Source of the DNA: Ananas comosus
Taxonomy: Eukaryota; Streptophyta; Magnoliopsida; Poales; Bromeliaceae
DNA: 64,000 bases
Reading direction: 5' to 3'
Assembly (NCBI RefSeq): GCF_001540865.1
Contig: NC_033622.1
Span: 6,459,053-6,523,052 of the forward strand
This document shows, piece after piece, positions 9,101 to 19,239 of this stretch. The translations under genes and the position numbers were made by a program. How positions within the stretch are numbered: the first letter of the stretch is position 1; each line of letters starts with the position of its first letter. The notes beneath the pieces were generated by a model, which had not been told where the DNA came from, did no database searches, and saw only the letters and a list, made by a program, of their open reading frames with translations.

Positions 9101-12100
9101 GCTATCCGTGGGGATGGTTCGCCTACTTCTTCCTTCCCGTCTCCGTCGCAGTGGTTCAACTTCTCCACCATAATCCCAGCCGTCTTTTCCTGCGGTGTAG
9201 CGATCTCTCTCGCTCCCACACGTCCTGCTCCGTCCGACCAGCGAAGTGCCATTAATGCGATGTCCCATTAATGTAGTGCGGTTGGCGAGGCGGTGCAGAT
9301 CTTGGCTGCTGGATGTCCCATTAATGCTTCGTTCGGCCAGCGAGGCAGTGTGTCCACGGACCGTCCTCTTGGGCAACGTGCACTCATAGGGTGTATGGGC
9401 TATCCTATTCGGCAACGTCTTTCTCGATTGGACGGAACTCCCATAAAATTAGGGTTCTGCCGAGGTAACTACCTGCTCTTCTAAATTAAGAGTGCTGCCC
9501 GACGATGGTGGCAGGGTTGACCGCTATCCATTGTCGTTGCCTCGAGCTGCTTGTACGCTTCCCCCTGTCATCATCTTTTGTGGTTGCTTCTCTCTTGTTC
9601 CTCTCTTTCATTGTGTTACGCACTCTCTCTCTTATGGATATCCTTACTTTGGTGGTTATAAATAGGGATATTTCCATTCTCTGGACCTCACTATTTCTCC
9701 CTGTTCTTCTTAGTTTCCATTCTGTTATCCTTGCTTCCAGGTATTTTTTTTGTCTGGTTGGCTCTGTAGATTTCTGTTGTGCTTTCCTGTCCCTATTTTG
9801 GTTTTCTATGTGCTTACTCTTTTATCCTTCTTGGTGCATGCGTATGCCTGCACTTTGATGCGATATCTGTTGGTCTGCATGTGCTTCCTTGACGGTTATG
9901 GATTGGTTGTTGGGGTTAGTTGTTGCAGTTGTAAGGTATATTGCTTCATTCCTAATTTGTTGATTCTATGTTTCCTTATTGTTGAGTCGTATGTAAACTT
10001 CTTGCGGTTTTCTACGGTGCTGGTGTTAAGTATGTTTCTTTTGTTTATTTTTTATTGTTTTAATACAGTGATGGCATTTGTATTTGTTCAAATTTGTTTT
10101 CGCAAATTGTTGCGTGACATCTGCCAACAATTTTCTATCTCAGCACCGGTATATGGTATCCCAGTGGAAAATGAAGGGCTGGTTAGTGTTTACGTTGATG
10201 TTGAAGTCTCCAAAGGAGATTCTATTACGGAGGCAATTAGGTGTTGGGGTGCACCGTCCTCTAATGTTGATGAGACAGAATAGGACGCTACACGTAGGGG
10301 TGTAATGTAGGTCGTGCCCCACATTTTCGTGCTGATTTGAGCTAGGGGCCGACCCGGCCCAGCCCCAGTTTCAAATCCGGGCCAGGCTGGGCCATGCCGG
10401 GCCGGAGTTACCACCTCTCTGGTCCAACACAGCCCTTCGGCCCGGAAGGCCCGGGTCGTGCCAAGCCAGGCCGGTCTCCAGGCCGGCCCCTAAAGAATTT
10501 TATTTCTTTATTTCTTTAAAAAATATATTAAATTTAAAATATAAACATATAATTTTTTATTTAAAAATTTAAAATTTATAAAAATAAGTATAATATAACA
10601 AATATTTGATTTTTTTAAAAAATATATATAAATTTTTTTTTTGAAAAAAAATTGGAGTGTTTTTGGTTCCATGGACCAAAATTGTTTGGTCCATTGGACC
10701 AAAAACCTTCTCCCCTGGAGATCCAATTGGGCCTTGGGGTTCGGGCCGTGCTGGCCCGGCTGGCAAAACCCAAGCGGCCGTGCCGTGCCGGGCCACGGGC
10801 CTCCCTTCGGACCGGCACGGCCCAGGCCTGTTTCGTGCCGTGCCAGGCCAGGCCGTCAGGCCCAAGAAAAGAGGCCCAGCATGACCCGGCCCGGCACGGA
10901 TGCTACAGTAGTCATGCTGGGCTACGGCCCGGCCCGCAGTCGTGCTGGGCCGGGCGGCCCACTGGCTGCCCAGCCCGTTTTACACCCCTAGCTGCACACC
11001 GCACTGTTGCTAGGTTGTGAGATGAGTTTGCCTTTGAGGTGAAGGATGCTAATATGGAACTGAGAAAGTTTTATGAGAATTTGTATGAGTGAATTTCTAC
11101 GGATTGCAGTGCTCTCCGCAGTAAATATAAACGTCTTAGAAGTGACTATAGCATCTTGAAAGGTTACTATAGTAGTCTGCTTGCTGAAAAGACCAGTATA
11201 CTGCTGAGCGGAGGAAAATAAGAGAAAATTTAGAAAAGTATATTAATTTGATCAAACACCCCAATGCTGCTGCAGTTGGTCCAGGCAGTAGTGAGGGAGT
11301 TTCTAAGGAAGATCCTGTAGTGCCCCCGAGGTATTATGGGAATTGACAAATTGCCTGGCTATCGAAGCTGCCTTCCTTTTGTCGTGCTTTATAGTTTAAT
11401 GTTTTTTGGTTTTTTTCCTCTCCTTTTGTTTTGCGAACCCTACTTGTTTCTACTAAATGAAACACAGTTTCTCCCGAGAAGACACACTAGAAACATGGAA
11501 AACAGCGAGTAGCCACAGGCGACTCTATTCTCTATAAGAAAAAAATCTGCATACAAGCAACCAAAATATATAGATAACTAATTAATAGGCTTAAAATGAA
11601 ATTTTAAAAGTAGTTAATTTCAAAAAAAATTTCATTAAAAGTAGTTTTACATATTTTAGAAAAGAATTTTTTTTTTCAAATTTTCAGCAAAAAAAATAGA
11701 AAGCAGATAGGGAAAACTTCAATCTCCCTCAACACTTTTTCACTTAGTTCATTTTTCAAAAACCAAACAGATATATGTATATAGCACAAAAAATATTTTT
11801 AATTTCCGTTGAACTCATCGATCGTTCTTATTGCAAGTCGCAAAGGGCTCGATTGTTGAAGCGTAGTTACTTCAAAATTTTCAGCTAAATTTATTGCCTT
11901 ATGGATAATTTTTACAACTGTCCAATTTAAATTGCATGGTAATAATTTGAATATCTTGAATATAAAAACATAGAGGAACTGAAGGCCGCTTTAATTTGCG
12001 AGCAATTACTTTGGATAGGTGTGTGTGGTGTGACCTAAACACGAGAGACAATTTATAGTCGCCGTGCATGGGGAAGCCAGTGACAACTTCGGTCTCCTGG

Positions 12101-15100
12101 TTGAGGGCAATGATGAGGGTGACGGCGAGCGTCAAGCACGAAGCACGAGGCTAAAGCTCTCATCAAAACCTGCGACATCCTCCCCGCCCGCAATGTCCTG
12201 CCGCCGACACTAGCATTCTCCGATAGTGGCAGCAGCGGCGCAGGCGCAGGTGACGCTTCCGCTTTCTGTGCCGTGGTGATCTCCATTGTTGATGTCTTCG
12301 AGCTCATCAAGAGAGGAGGAGAATATACTTGGAAATTCATAAATGAAAACTCCAATCAGTGATGTGGTTTTGTGAGATTAGGGAGGGGCAAACTATCCAG
12401 TGAAAAAGGGCGAACTGAGCAGGATTTTGAGGGGAGGCGGTTGCAGTTTGTTTACCTAGTACGGGGAGAGAAATGTATATCTCATAGACTATTAAACTTA
12501 TTGCAATGCCAGTAACAACTGACACACACAAATAAAAGAAACATCCATATGCAAACAGACATCCACACAGGCAAGGATTGAAGTGTCGTGACATAGGGCC
12601 GTGCCAGTTGTTGTCTGGCACGATATGGCACAAGCACGCCTCCCTACCGACACATGGCACGCTTGCGTGCCAATGGATATGCATGACCTGCTAGTGGCAC
12701 ACTTTGGTGCAATTTGTTTTTAGTTTTTTTGTTCCCAATAAACCTTTATAATGTTGTATTGAAAGATTTTAAAAAATAATTATAAATATGTGCTATGTAT
12801 AGCTTACTACGCTAATCAATTAATATAGTGGTAGGTTTTTTATATATGCAAATTAAAATTGATTTACTTTGAAATCGATTAACTATAGCTCACAAAAATA
12901 AAAATTAAAAATCGATTAACTTTGAAAATTCTTTTGATTTTACCATTTTTTCAAAACTTACAAAATTATAAAATATAAAATTAGAAAAAATTATTTTTTC
13001 TTAAAATTTCTAAGGAATTTGCAAAATTCATTCCTATTGATTCGACGAGAGACTACATGATGACTAGATTAACTAATTTAGCACTATAATTGCTCTAATA
13101 ATTTCTTTTAATTTAAACATTGCACAGGCACATATGCCAGTCACATGCTCTTTGCTGTATCAAAAATCAATACCATTGAAAGTGTCTGTTCATGACAAAC
13201 AACTTTCTTTAGAAACATCTAGACCTTTTCACTTTGAATCTCCGGTTAGACCCCTTAACTCTCCTGCTCTTCAACACCGCAGAATTCTTAGAAAGAAATT
13301 CTTACATTTACAGCCATCAACACAAAGCAAAAGAAACTACAGAGACATAGAATCCAATAGAAGAAGCGGACCAAATTGGCCAATCCACTAAAATTAGATT
13401 CCTAGTAGCTGAGAAAGAGGAAAGAGAGGAGGGATTCGCCAAGGTGGAAATAAGGTTGGCTCCATTCCTCTCAAACGTTGAGTTAGACAAACTCAACACT
13501 CCTAATTAGCTTCTATTGGAAACCTTTGAAAAGATGTACTTACCAATTTTTTTTATTTTGAAACCTTGTGTCATTATTTCATGCTCGAGTCCAACCACCT
13601 TTTGGCAGTCAACTGAAGCAGTCTTTTACTATACAGGTTCAGCATCCAGACTTATTTCAATACTCTATTTCAACCTTCTGATATTTGATTATATTCGTCT
13701 TGATCCCCCTGGCTGCTGCTCCGTACTTCAAATAAGAGAGATCAAATGGCAGAGTTTATTAAGATTCTTAAAGTGTGATTACTACATCTCATACTGGATA
13801 TGAATTCAGCATTAAATTGGACTTCTGTCTAGAAATAAGCTAGTGAATGTTCTCTGCGTTCAACAGATCCAACTCACGTAATCTAACTTATGCAAGTTGC
13901 CAGCGTATACAGATTTGGCATTGTATTGAACTCCTTCCTAGAAAAAGCTAGTAAATGTTCACTGCCTTCAAAGGATCCAACTCACAGATAATTCAACTTA
14001 TGCAAGTTGCCAGTACATAGAGAGCAGGAGTTCTCCATTGATCGAGTTTAAACAGAGAATTATAGAATCATTAATGGATTGAGCTACCAATTTTACAAGT
14101 CTAAGCAGATAAAAAGGGAGTAGAAAGCTGTGAATTTCTATAATGCATGAACTTCAAATTCAACTGATTAGGAACTAGGGTCTGTAAATCCATCAAAATT
14201 GAAAAGCTATAAATTCATATGATAAAATGGATAATGATTTTCGTCAGGGAAGTAGATAAACTAAAATCTAAAATCTTTTCCCTCTTTTCCTAGTCTAGTT
14301 GCCATGCTCAACATTACAGAAGACTGAATATCGGATCGGACATCAGTTGTATTGGATAGGCGTGTCTCCAAATAATACACTACCAATGCAGGTGAATGAA
14401 CCTCAAAACCTATATAGTCAATGAAATGTTTCGAATATGCCATAGTACAAATGCACTTGACCCTGCTAGACTTAGCGATCAACAAGATTATACTATCAAA
14501 AGCAAAGAAAATATTTGCACAATTTCAACACTGGTAATCCCAGGTATGTCCATGACATAATAACTACATTCCACCTTTTGACATAGTGGCACCCCCACAA
14601 TTGTTACCAAGCCTAAAAGGTATCTTACATCAGATGGATCTTTCCCATGTAACATTGGTTAATGGCCTTAGGTAAAACTAAGCCAGACCTGAGACATATC
14701 ATTTGTTAAATGGACCTTTCCTGTGTAACATTGGTTAACTGAGATAGGTTACATTAAATACAATCAAAGCTCACATGAAAATTCTTGTTTAGACTAATTA
14801 ACCTCCTTTTAATAGATATAAGATGTCAGAAATTTGTACTAACTAAATCAAGCTCTAGGTAAATTTCAATTAACACTATCCTGCAAGATTGTGAAACCAT
14901 AAAGGTAAATATGCAAAAATAAACCGTTAACGAAGTCATACTTAAATACTTCTCGTGCAACAAAATGCAATACACCAGTAAGTGCAAATAGGCTTAGTGT
15001 GGAACTAAGGCCCCCAATAGATCACACTTTCTAGGCCTACACTTTACCACATAGGAAATATCTATGTTCTTGATGAACTGCAGGATACATCCATATCCGT

Positions 15101-17881
15101 CTCAAAATTCTCTCATCAGTGCTTATATGTGCAGTCAAACCCTCTCAGACAACATGAGCAAATTAAAATTTGACTTGAAAAATCTTAATCACCCATAAAA
15201 AATTCCGTAGTACCTGTTCGAGAAATCTACTAATATGTCAACATATAATCTCAAGCTACAGAGAAGGATTTTATTTTAAACGGAACTTCTGATTCAGAGG
15301 TGATACAAAGAAGAATAATGATAAAAAGAGATAAACATATGAAAATTTTATACTAACTATAGGATTATAGTACTAAATCACCTTGGAAGCATATTTATCC
15401 TGAAAAGGCTCCAATAATCATGGATAGGGCTCATAATAGGCTCTAGACCATCAGAAACTGTTGCGAGCCAGCTTACTTCTGACAGATCAACCCTAGTACT
15501 CAGAAGGTCCAGGTCATAAATAGGACAGGGTCGATCTGTCTTGAAGAACTGCTCTTTCTAGTCCTCCCTGCAATCCGCTGTCTCTATAGCAACTGGTCAT
15601 GCTCATTTTTAGGGGGAAAAAGAAAAAAGATCTCTCACGTCAGTTCTGGAGAAAGAATAGGCTCAAGCCTAGGCTGCGTCAAACTGTCAGAGACGAGGCC
15701 AATCCTTCATTTACCAAGCCCATTGCCCGGCCCACTATCATTCCTCATAATGAAGATTGAATTTCTCTATATTAACTTTGTTTAACATTGTACTATTTCA
15801 CAAATCAATAAATCTAGCAATAACCAGAAGTTATTCAATAGATGGGATGATCTTTAACGACAGCAAGTGAAAATTGATGAAAAAAAACTATTCGGAATAA
15901 ACTCTGATCACATTTAAGGTTACGAAAGAAAAGAAAAGGAGAGAATGCATTGACCTATCTCGGCGCTTCTCCAAAAAGCGCTGAAGCGAGTGCCTCCTTG
16001 CAATTGGGAGCTCTGCATTGCACACAAAATCTGATCCCCATAAGTACAACGCTGAAATCTTATGTGCACAGACAAGCCTAATGAAATCCAGCAAAGTAAA
16101 AAAAGAGCAAGAGGGCAAGCTGACCAGCCTGGAGCTTGCAGAGCGAACTATTAGGGGGAGCTGAAATCTGAGGCTGCGCCGTTGCGGCAGAGGAGCTCTG
16201 CAGCGACAGAGACCTCGTGAGCGCTGGTGAGGCAGCCACTGGAGCGGCAGCATTGACCCCCACCATAGCCTGCGGCTTGGCCGCAGCCGCGGCATTATTA
16301 TTTGTCTTGGTCGCAGCGGCAGCGGCTGCAGTCGCAGCTGCAATGAGCATGATTGCCTGGGCCTGTTTCAATCACCACAAGAAGCGGTGATAGTGTTAAA
16401 CCGGTTACAATTATTGGACCTCACCTGAACTATGCCATTTTTTGAAACGGATACCTGAACTCTCGAATTCTGATTTAACAATCTAATCTTATAATATGTA
16501 TGATTTAGTATGTCTTACTCAGCATTTATTAGTAAATTTGATTTTTACGACAAAATATTTTCTAATCTAGTAAAATATCCTGTTATTTAACGGAAGATAC
16601 TAAATGCATAGGATTCTAAATGACAACCGTTAAATTTTAGACAAAATTCTCTGAGATTTATGCAGGAATCAGAAGGAATAAAAGGACACCCATTTTAAAA
16701 TGAGTTACAATTTAGGTAGGGCTAACACAATATTAACAGTGTATAAAAGCAAAAGCTGATTAAGAACTAGACGTCACGGACACTGACACGGGACACGGGA
16801 CACGAGACACGGGACACGACTCGGCAACTTTCAAAAAATTAGGGCACGGACACGACATGAACACTGCTAATAAAATATAATATTATTAATATAATAATAT
16901 ATTTTTATTATATATAAAATATTAATTTTGGCAAAATATTGTTATATTTCTCATACGAATGAAAGTTAGTAAAATTTTTATTGATAGTTCATATATTTTA
17001 AGAAAAGAAATTCTCCACCATACATAATTTATTTATATTGTCAAAAAAAATTATCAAAAAGCTAAAATATTACCGTACATTACATAAGCATAGAAAAAGT
17101 AAAATAAAAATAGGTATATATTTTTTTTAGTTGTATGCGCTATGGATTGGCATTACATGGGCGTCCATCCGAGGAGTGTCGACATCGGACACGCAGGCGT
17201 GTCCGACACGGACATGACACGGACACGCGAGGCTTATAGAAGTGTCCGGAATATGCAGTTTAAGAGCACAAGATTGGCAAACAGGCCACAATTTTCAATA
17301 CCTTCTCCTGCGGGATGGCATCGTACACGCTCACAGCCCCATTGTAGAAGATTGTGAGCTGCGAAGGGGCCGCCGCAGAGTGGCCCGACATCGGCCCAGG
17401 CGCCGCGTTCCTACCCAAAACAAACATTAAAAGGAGGAGAAAACTGAAAAGAATAAATAGACATGCAAATTGTCACCCGAGAATCTCTATTTTCCCCAAT
17501 AGTAGGGCGCAAAGTAGAGCACAGTTCCAGAACTCGAATGTTTTTGAAAGGAAATGACGAATGATAACAAATTATATGGTAAGAAATCTACAGAAGGAAT
17601 TGATGGGTGGAGTAATCTACAATCTCGATTCCAATTTAAACGCACCTGAGGGGGATCAAATGTACGAAAAGAGAAAAAAGAAAGACCGATTAATTGGATT
17701 TTGTTCTTCGTTCATGAAGCGGAATGAATAAATTGATGTGGAATGACTCTAAAAAGAAAGGCTTATACCTAGTATTGCTGTTGTTGATGCCTTGGATGGA
17801 GAGTTGAAGCTCCTCCTCTCCCTCCCCTGCTAAGGAATTCTCTTCCGTTTCCTCTTTCCTCTTCTCCGAGAGATGCTCCAT
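6073..17881 (-). CDS. JAZ: JAZ repressor (TIFY family), five exons
   Basis: Jasmonate ZIM-domain protein: a nuclear repressor that binds MYC-type factors and is degraded through SCF-COI1 when JA-Ile is present (family knowledge). Exons: 17769-17881, 17302-17410, 16125-16362, 15955-16012, 6073-6157. All introns are GT-AG and the sum is 603 bp, 200 codons plus TAG. Visible: an acidic N-terminus with an LQLSI EAR-like stretch (about residues 25-29), TIFY at 57-60 within the ZIM domain (about 55-82), an Ala/Asn/Gln-rich linker (82-150), degron LPIARR (155-160), and the Jas motif SLxxFxxKRxxRx5PY complete at 162-180. The last intron cuts the Jas motif after Arg173, at the family's conserved position. 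The start is the first ATG of the exon 1 frame and splices in phase to TIFY. The subclass resembles TIFY3-like monocot JAZ proteins from memory; this is uncertain. Intron 4 is exceptionally long and full of repeats. Confidence 0.9.
7179..7286. repeat. Tandem duplication, 54-bp unit x2
   Basis: Two adjacent, essentially identical 54-bp units: 7179-7232 and 7233-7286, each with ACTTATATTTTCGTAATG and ending GACCATCCTGG. It is a recent duplication inside the JAZ intron. The unit contains GTAAGT. Confidence 0.9.
8027..8731. mobile_element. hAT-type MITE with 17-bp perfect TIRs
   Basis: The 705-bp element begins CATAGTTAGTTAATTCG and ends with its exact inverted copy. The flanks GGGTACAT (8019-8026) and GGGTACAC (8732-8739) form an 8-bp target-site duplication with one change, and ends of the CA...TG type fit hAT. 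The interior pairs AT-rich arms carrying CGAATTATTCG-like blocks with a very GC-rich core of GCGCCCGC units (8164-8215). It is noncoding. Confidence 0.85.
8942..9664 (+). promoter_or_regulatory. Promoter-like region with palindromic octamers and TATA box
   Basis: Five exact copies of the palindrome CATTAATG lie at 9004, 9042, 9250, 9266 and 9319. A TATAAATA box at 9657-9664 sits in GGTTATAAATAGGG and is followed by a pyrimidine-rich stretch (9680-9730) typical of a plant transcription start and leader. It faces the plus-strand gene remnant at ~10060-11345, and both lie antisense inside the JAZ intron. Confidence 0.45.
10060..11345 (+). pseudogene. Decayed gene of unknown function, split by a MITE
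   Basis: One conceptual frame runs from about 10072 (MAFVFVQ) through SAPVYGIPVENEGLVSVYV and CWGAPSS to 10272. It then has a TAG, and resumes in the same frame after the MITE with DEFAFEVKDANMELRKFYENL, a Lys/Arg/Tyr-rich coiled-coil-like stretch and SSLLAEKT at ~11195. It carries in-frame TAG and TGA codons, several looking like CGA-to-TGA changes, and probably a frameshift after 11200. The first part loosely recalls a double-stranded-RNA-binding fold; that is only an impression. I do not recognise the family. Upstream lies a TATA box at 9657. Confidence 0.5.
10295..10990. mobile_element. hAT-type MITE, GC-rich, TAGGGGTGTAA ends
   Basis: The 696-bp element has ends TAGGGGTGTAA and TTACACCCCTA. 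The flanks GCTACACG (10287-10294) and GCTGCACA (10991-10998) form an 8-bp TSD with two changes. The outer ~200 bp on each side are dense in GGCCCGG/CCGGGCC units that can pair with each other, around an AT-rich middle (10500-10650). It has inserted into the coding part of the gene remnant. All open frames here are repeat artefacts. Confidence 0.85.
12050..12355. other. GC-rich patch of possible decayed coding origin
   Basis: This is an isolated GC-rich island in AT-rich intron sequence. Plus-strand reading gives EAKALIKTCDILPARNVLPP and then SAFCAVVISIVDVFELIKRG (about 12140-12330), and the minus strand is also open for 100 codons. No start, splice context or family could be recognised. It could be a captured gene fragment. 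Confidence 0.25.
12588..12715. repeat. Clustered TGGCAC/GTGCCA inverted motifs
   Basis: Seven TGGCAC or GTGCCA hexamers lie within ~115 bp, in both orientations, so the segment can form several alternative short hairpins. It may be an arm of an undefined element. No boundaries were found. Confidence 0.35.
15955..16012 (-). CDS. JAZ: JAZ exon 4 (COI1 degron, first part of Jas)
   Basis: A 58-bp exon with acceptor CAATGCAG|AGCTCC and donor GATAG|GTCAAT. It encodes ELPIARRHSLQRFLEKRRD plus the first two bases of Arg173. The degron hexapeptide LPIARR followed by the amphipathic Jas helix is the strongest diagnostic in the gene. Confidence 0.92.
16125..16362 (-). CDS. JAZ: JAZ exon 3 (ZIM end and linker)
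   Basis: The acceptor is TGAAACAG|GCCCAG and the donor GGCTG|GTCAGC. It begins AQAIMLIAAA, the second half of the ZIM domain, then poly-Ala, Asn/Gln and Ser-rich linker up to CKLQA. Poly-Ala is encoded mainly by GCN codons with no pure trinucleotide run. Confidence 0.88.
16405..16730. mobile_element. Possible MITE in JAZ intron 2
   Basis: It begins near TTACAATTATTGGACCTCACCTGAACTATG, a style of 'CCTGAACTAT' end seen in plant MITEs, and ends near GAGTTACAATTTAGG. A similar 'ACCTGAACTATACCC' segment lies at 19005-19018. Ends are uncertain and no TSD was found. Confidence 0.3.
16771..17232. repeat. GACACGG-repeat-bounded segment in JAZ intron 2
   Basis: GGACACGG-type units are iterated at 16775-16860 and again at 17177-17232, around an AT-rich core. 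The two blocks look like the ends of one mobile unit about 460 bp long, but they are not clean inverted repeats and no TSD was seen. Confidence 0.4.
17302..17410 (-). CDS. JAZ: JAZ exon 2 (TIFY motif)
   Basis: The acceptor is TTGGGTAG|GAACGC and the donor GAGAAG|GTATTG. It encodes residues 38-74, with QLTIFYNGAVSVYDAIPQEK at the end: the TIFY core that mediates JAZ dimerisation and NINJA binding in this family. This minus-strand exon is too short to stand out as an open frame. Confidence 0.9.
17769..17881 (-). CDS. JAZ: JAZ exon 1
   Basis: It encodes residues 1-37 plus two bases, beginning MEHLSEKRKEE and rich in Glu, Lys and Ser. The donor reads ACTAG|GTATAAG. The open frame runs on into the intron, but the TIFY exon joins only with this donor phase (2). 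Confidence 0.85.
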
Positions 17882-18640
17882 CGTTCACCACCCCACCCCA
17901 CCGCTCCTTGGATTTATTATGCACAATTGCTCCGTCTCTCTCTCCCCCTCTTGTTCTCTTTTTCTCTTACTTTTTCGTTTTCTTGGATGCTGAGAATAGG
18001 GTCAGTATTATTACAAAAAAAAGAGCAAGTGGGGTTGGATTACGGGAGGGAAAAATAGAGGCATGTGATTATTATTATTATTATATTATTATACACATCT
18101 ATATCTATATCTATTTTTATACATTACTATTCATAAAATATATGACAAAACAATTCCTCTTTCATTCTTGCCTTCTCTTTCCTTCTCACTCTCTAATATT
18201 TCGCCATCCCACCTCCCATCTCAATCCGATGTTTTCTCTTCCCACCTACCGACTTTTCAATCTCATCTCAACCCGATGTTTTCTTTTCCTATCTGTCCAC
18301 TTTTCAATTAATGCGTTCACATAGTTTATTATTATTTAAACAAATTATTTTTACAAAAAAAATGTAAAATAAAATCTCTTTATATTTTTTTTTTCTCATA
18401 CTATTTATATTTATTGATGTTTTATAATAAGTCAAAAAATTTTAAAATTTTTATTTTATCAATCTCTTGTCTTTTATAATATTAGTCTACCGCAATGCGC
18501 AGTTAACTTCACTAGCTAATCAAGCAAAAATAGTGAGGAGTTCTTCACTGAAGGAGCTTCGGATGAAAATCGTTGCATTCACCCGGTGCACCACACACAC
18601 CTCCTAACCCTGTTTCCGTCAATACATACATATATATAGT
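17882..18640 (-). promoter_or_regulatory. JAZ upstream region
   Basis: On the minus strand the leader directly before the ATG is GA-rich (CTCTCTCTCC on the plus strand at 17937-17950), common for plant 5' UTRs. TA-rich motifs lie at 17917-17927 and in a (TTA)n/(TCTATA)n stretch at 18066-18125. No G-box (CACGTG) was noticed in this span. The transcription start cannot be fixed. Confidence 0.35.
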
Positions 18641-18990
18641 TGTTTTTTATGATAGCAATTTCGGATCGGAAATCAAAATTATTAGAGTTGATCTAGCATA
18701 TTTTAAATATCTAGAAATAAATTTTTATAATTTTTAAATATTATATTGATATAATGATCAGAGGATATCAAAATCGGCAGTTTTTTAATAAATCATATGA
18801 ATCACTTACTTATTTAACGATACAGAGTAATCTATATCTTTTGAATTTTTGACGAAAAACTTTTTATACTATTTAGGTGACATTTGATAACTTCGATCAT
18901 AAATTAAAAAAAATTTAATCTCTATTTTAACAAACTTATTCATTTTTTATCATTCATTTTTCAAATTTATATAATTTAATTGACAAATAA
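18640..18990. mobile_element. Half of a foldback element
   Basis: One arm of the foldback family is recognisable (ATTTTAAATATCTAGAAATAAATTT, GATCAGAGGATATCAAAA, TTTAACGATACAG). The second arm is replaced by unrelated AT-rich sequence. A short TATATA tract precedes it. Confidence 0.45.
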
Positions 18991-19074
18991 ATACATCATA
19001 ACTACCTGAACTATACCCATTTGAACATGGTCACTTCGTTTTAGACAATTTTAAGCTTTCAAATTTTTATAATT

Positions 19075-19221
19075 TTTTTTGAGAGATAGATAGCACGCTA
19101 CCCGCTTCGTTTATTTCATTTAGAAATAAACTTAGCTAGAAATGTGAATCAACTAGGATTCGAACTTAGGACCTCAGTACCAACCATCAAGTCCTTTGCC
19201 ACTTGCTCTAGGGATGGTCGG
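19075..19221 (-). mobile_element. tRNA-derived SINE with 18-bp target-site duplication
   Basis: Read on the minus strand it begins CCGACCATCCCTAGAGC, with a box A-like TGGCAAAGGAC, box B AGTTCGAATCC about 30 bp later, a ~65-bp body and a CTATCTATCTCTC end followed by an A-run. Both flanks carry the exact 18-mer TTTCAAATTTTTATAATT (19057-19074 and 19222-19239), so this is a clean retroposition. It is similar in form to plant Au-type SINEs. Confidence 0.9.
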
Positions 19222-19239
19222 TTTCAAATTTTTATAATT

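Larger units (their letters stand above)
6158..15954 (-). other. Expanded Jas intron of the JAZ gene (9797 bp)
   Basis: The donor is GTCAAT and the acceptor CAGCAG. Besides the elements listed separately (tandem duplication at 7179, hAT MITEs at 8027 and 10295, the plus-strand gene remnant at 8942-11345, the GC-rich patch at 12050-12355), 11346-12049 and 12716-15954 show no coding signal and only AT-rich, mostly unique-looking sequence. If the intron is retained, the reading frame goes on for 21 codons past the split Arg173 codon and stops at 15888. Confidence 0.85.

Noticed and set aside
10641..11020. Three overlapping plus-strand frames of 75-122 codons
   Set aside because: They are built from GGCCCGG repeats of the MITE at 10295-10990, with no domain or splice evidence.
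13134..13803. Possible extra exons of the JAZ gene in intron 4
   Set aside because: Exon 4 and exon 5 join in phase and complete the Jas motif precisely; frames here add no family motif and lie on the plus strand or lack consistent splice sites.
16078..16371. Start codon at the MKQAQAIML frame as a separate gene
   Set aside because: The upstream Met-Lys-Gln lies in intron 2 just before the AAACAG acceptor; the exon is internal to the JAZ gene.
17588..17655. An acceptor-like CCCCCTCAG in JAZ intron 1 suggesting another exon
   Set aside because: Splicing exon 1 to it gives a stop after two codons; direct splicing to 17410 keeps the frame into TIFY.
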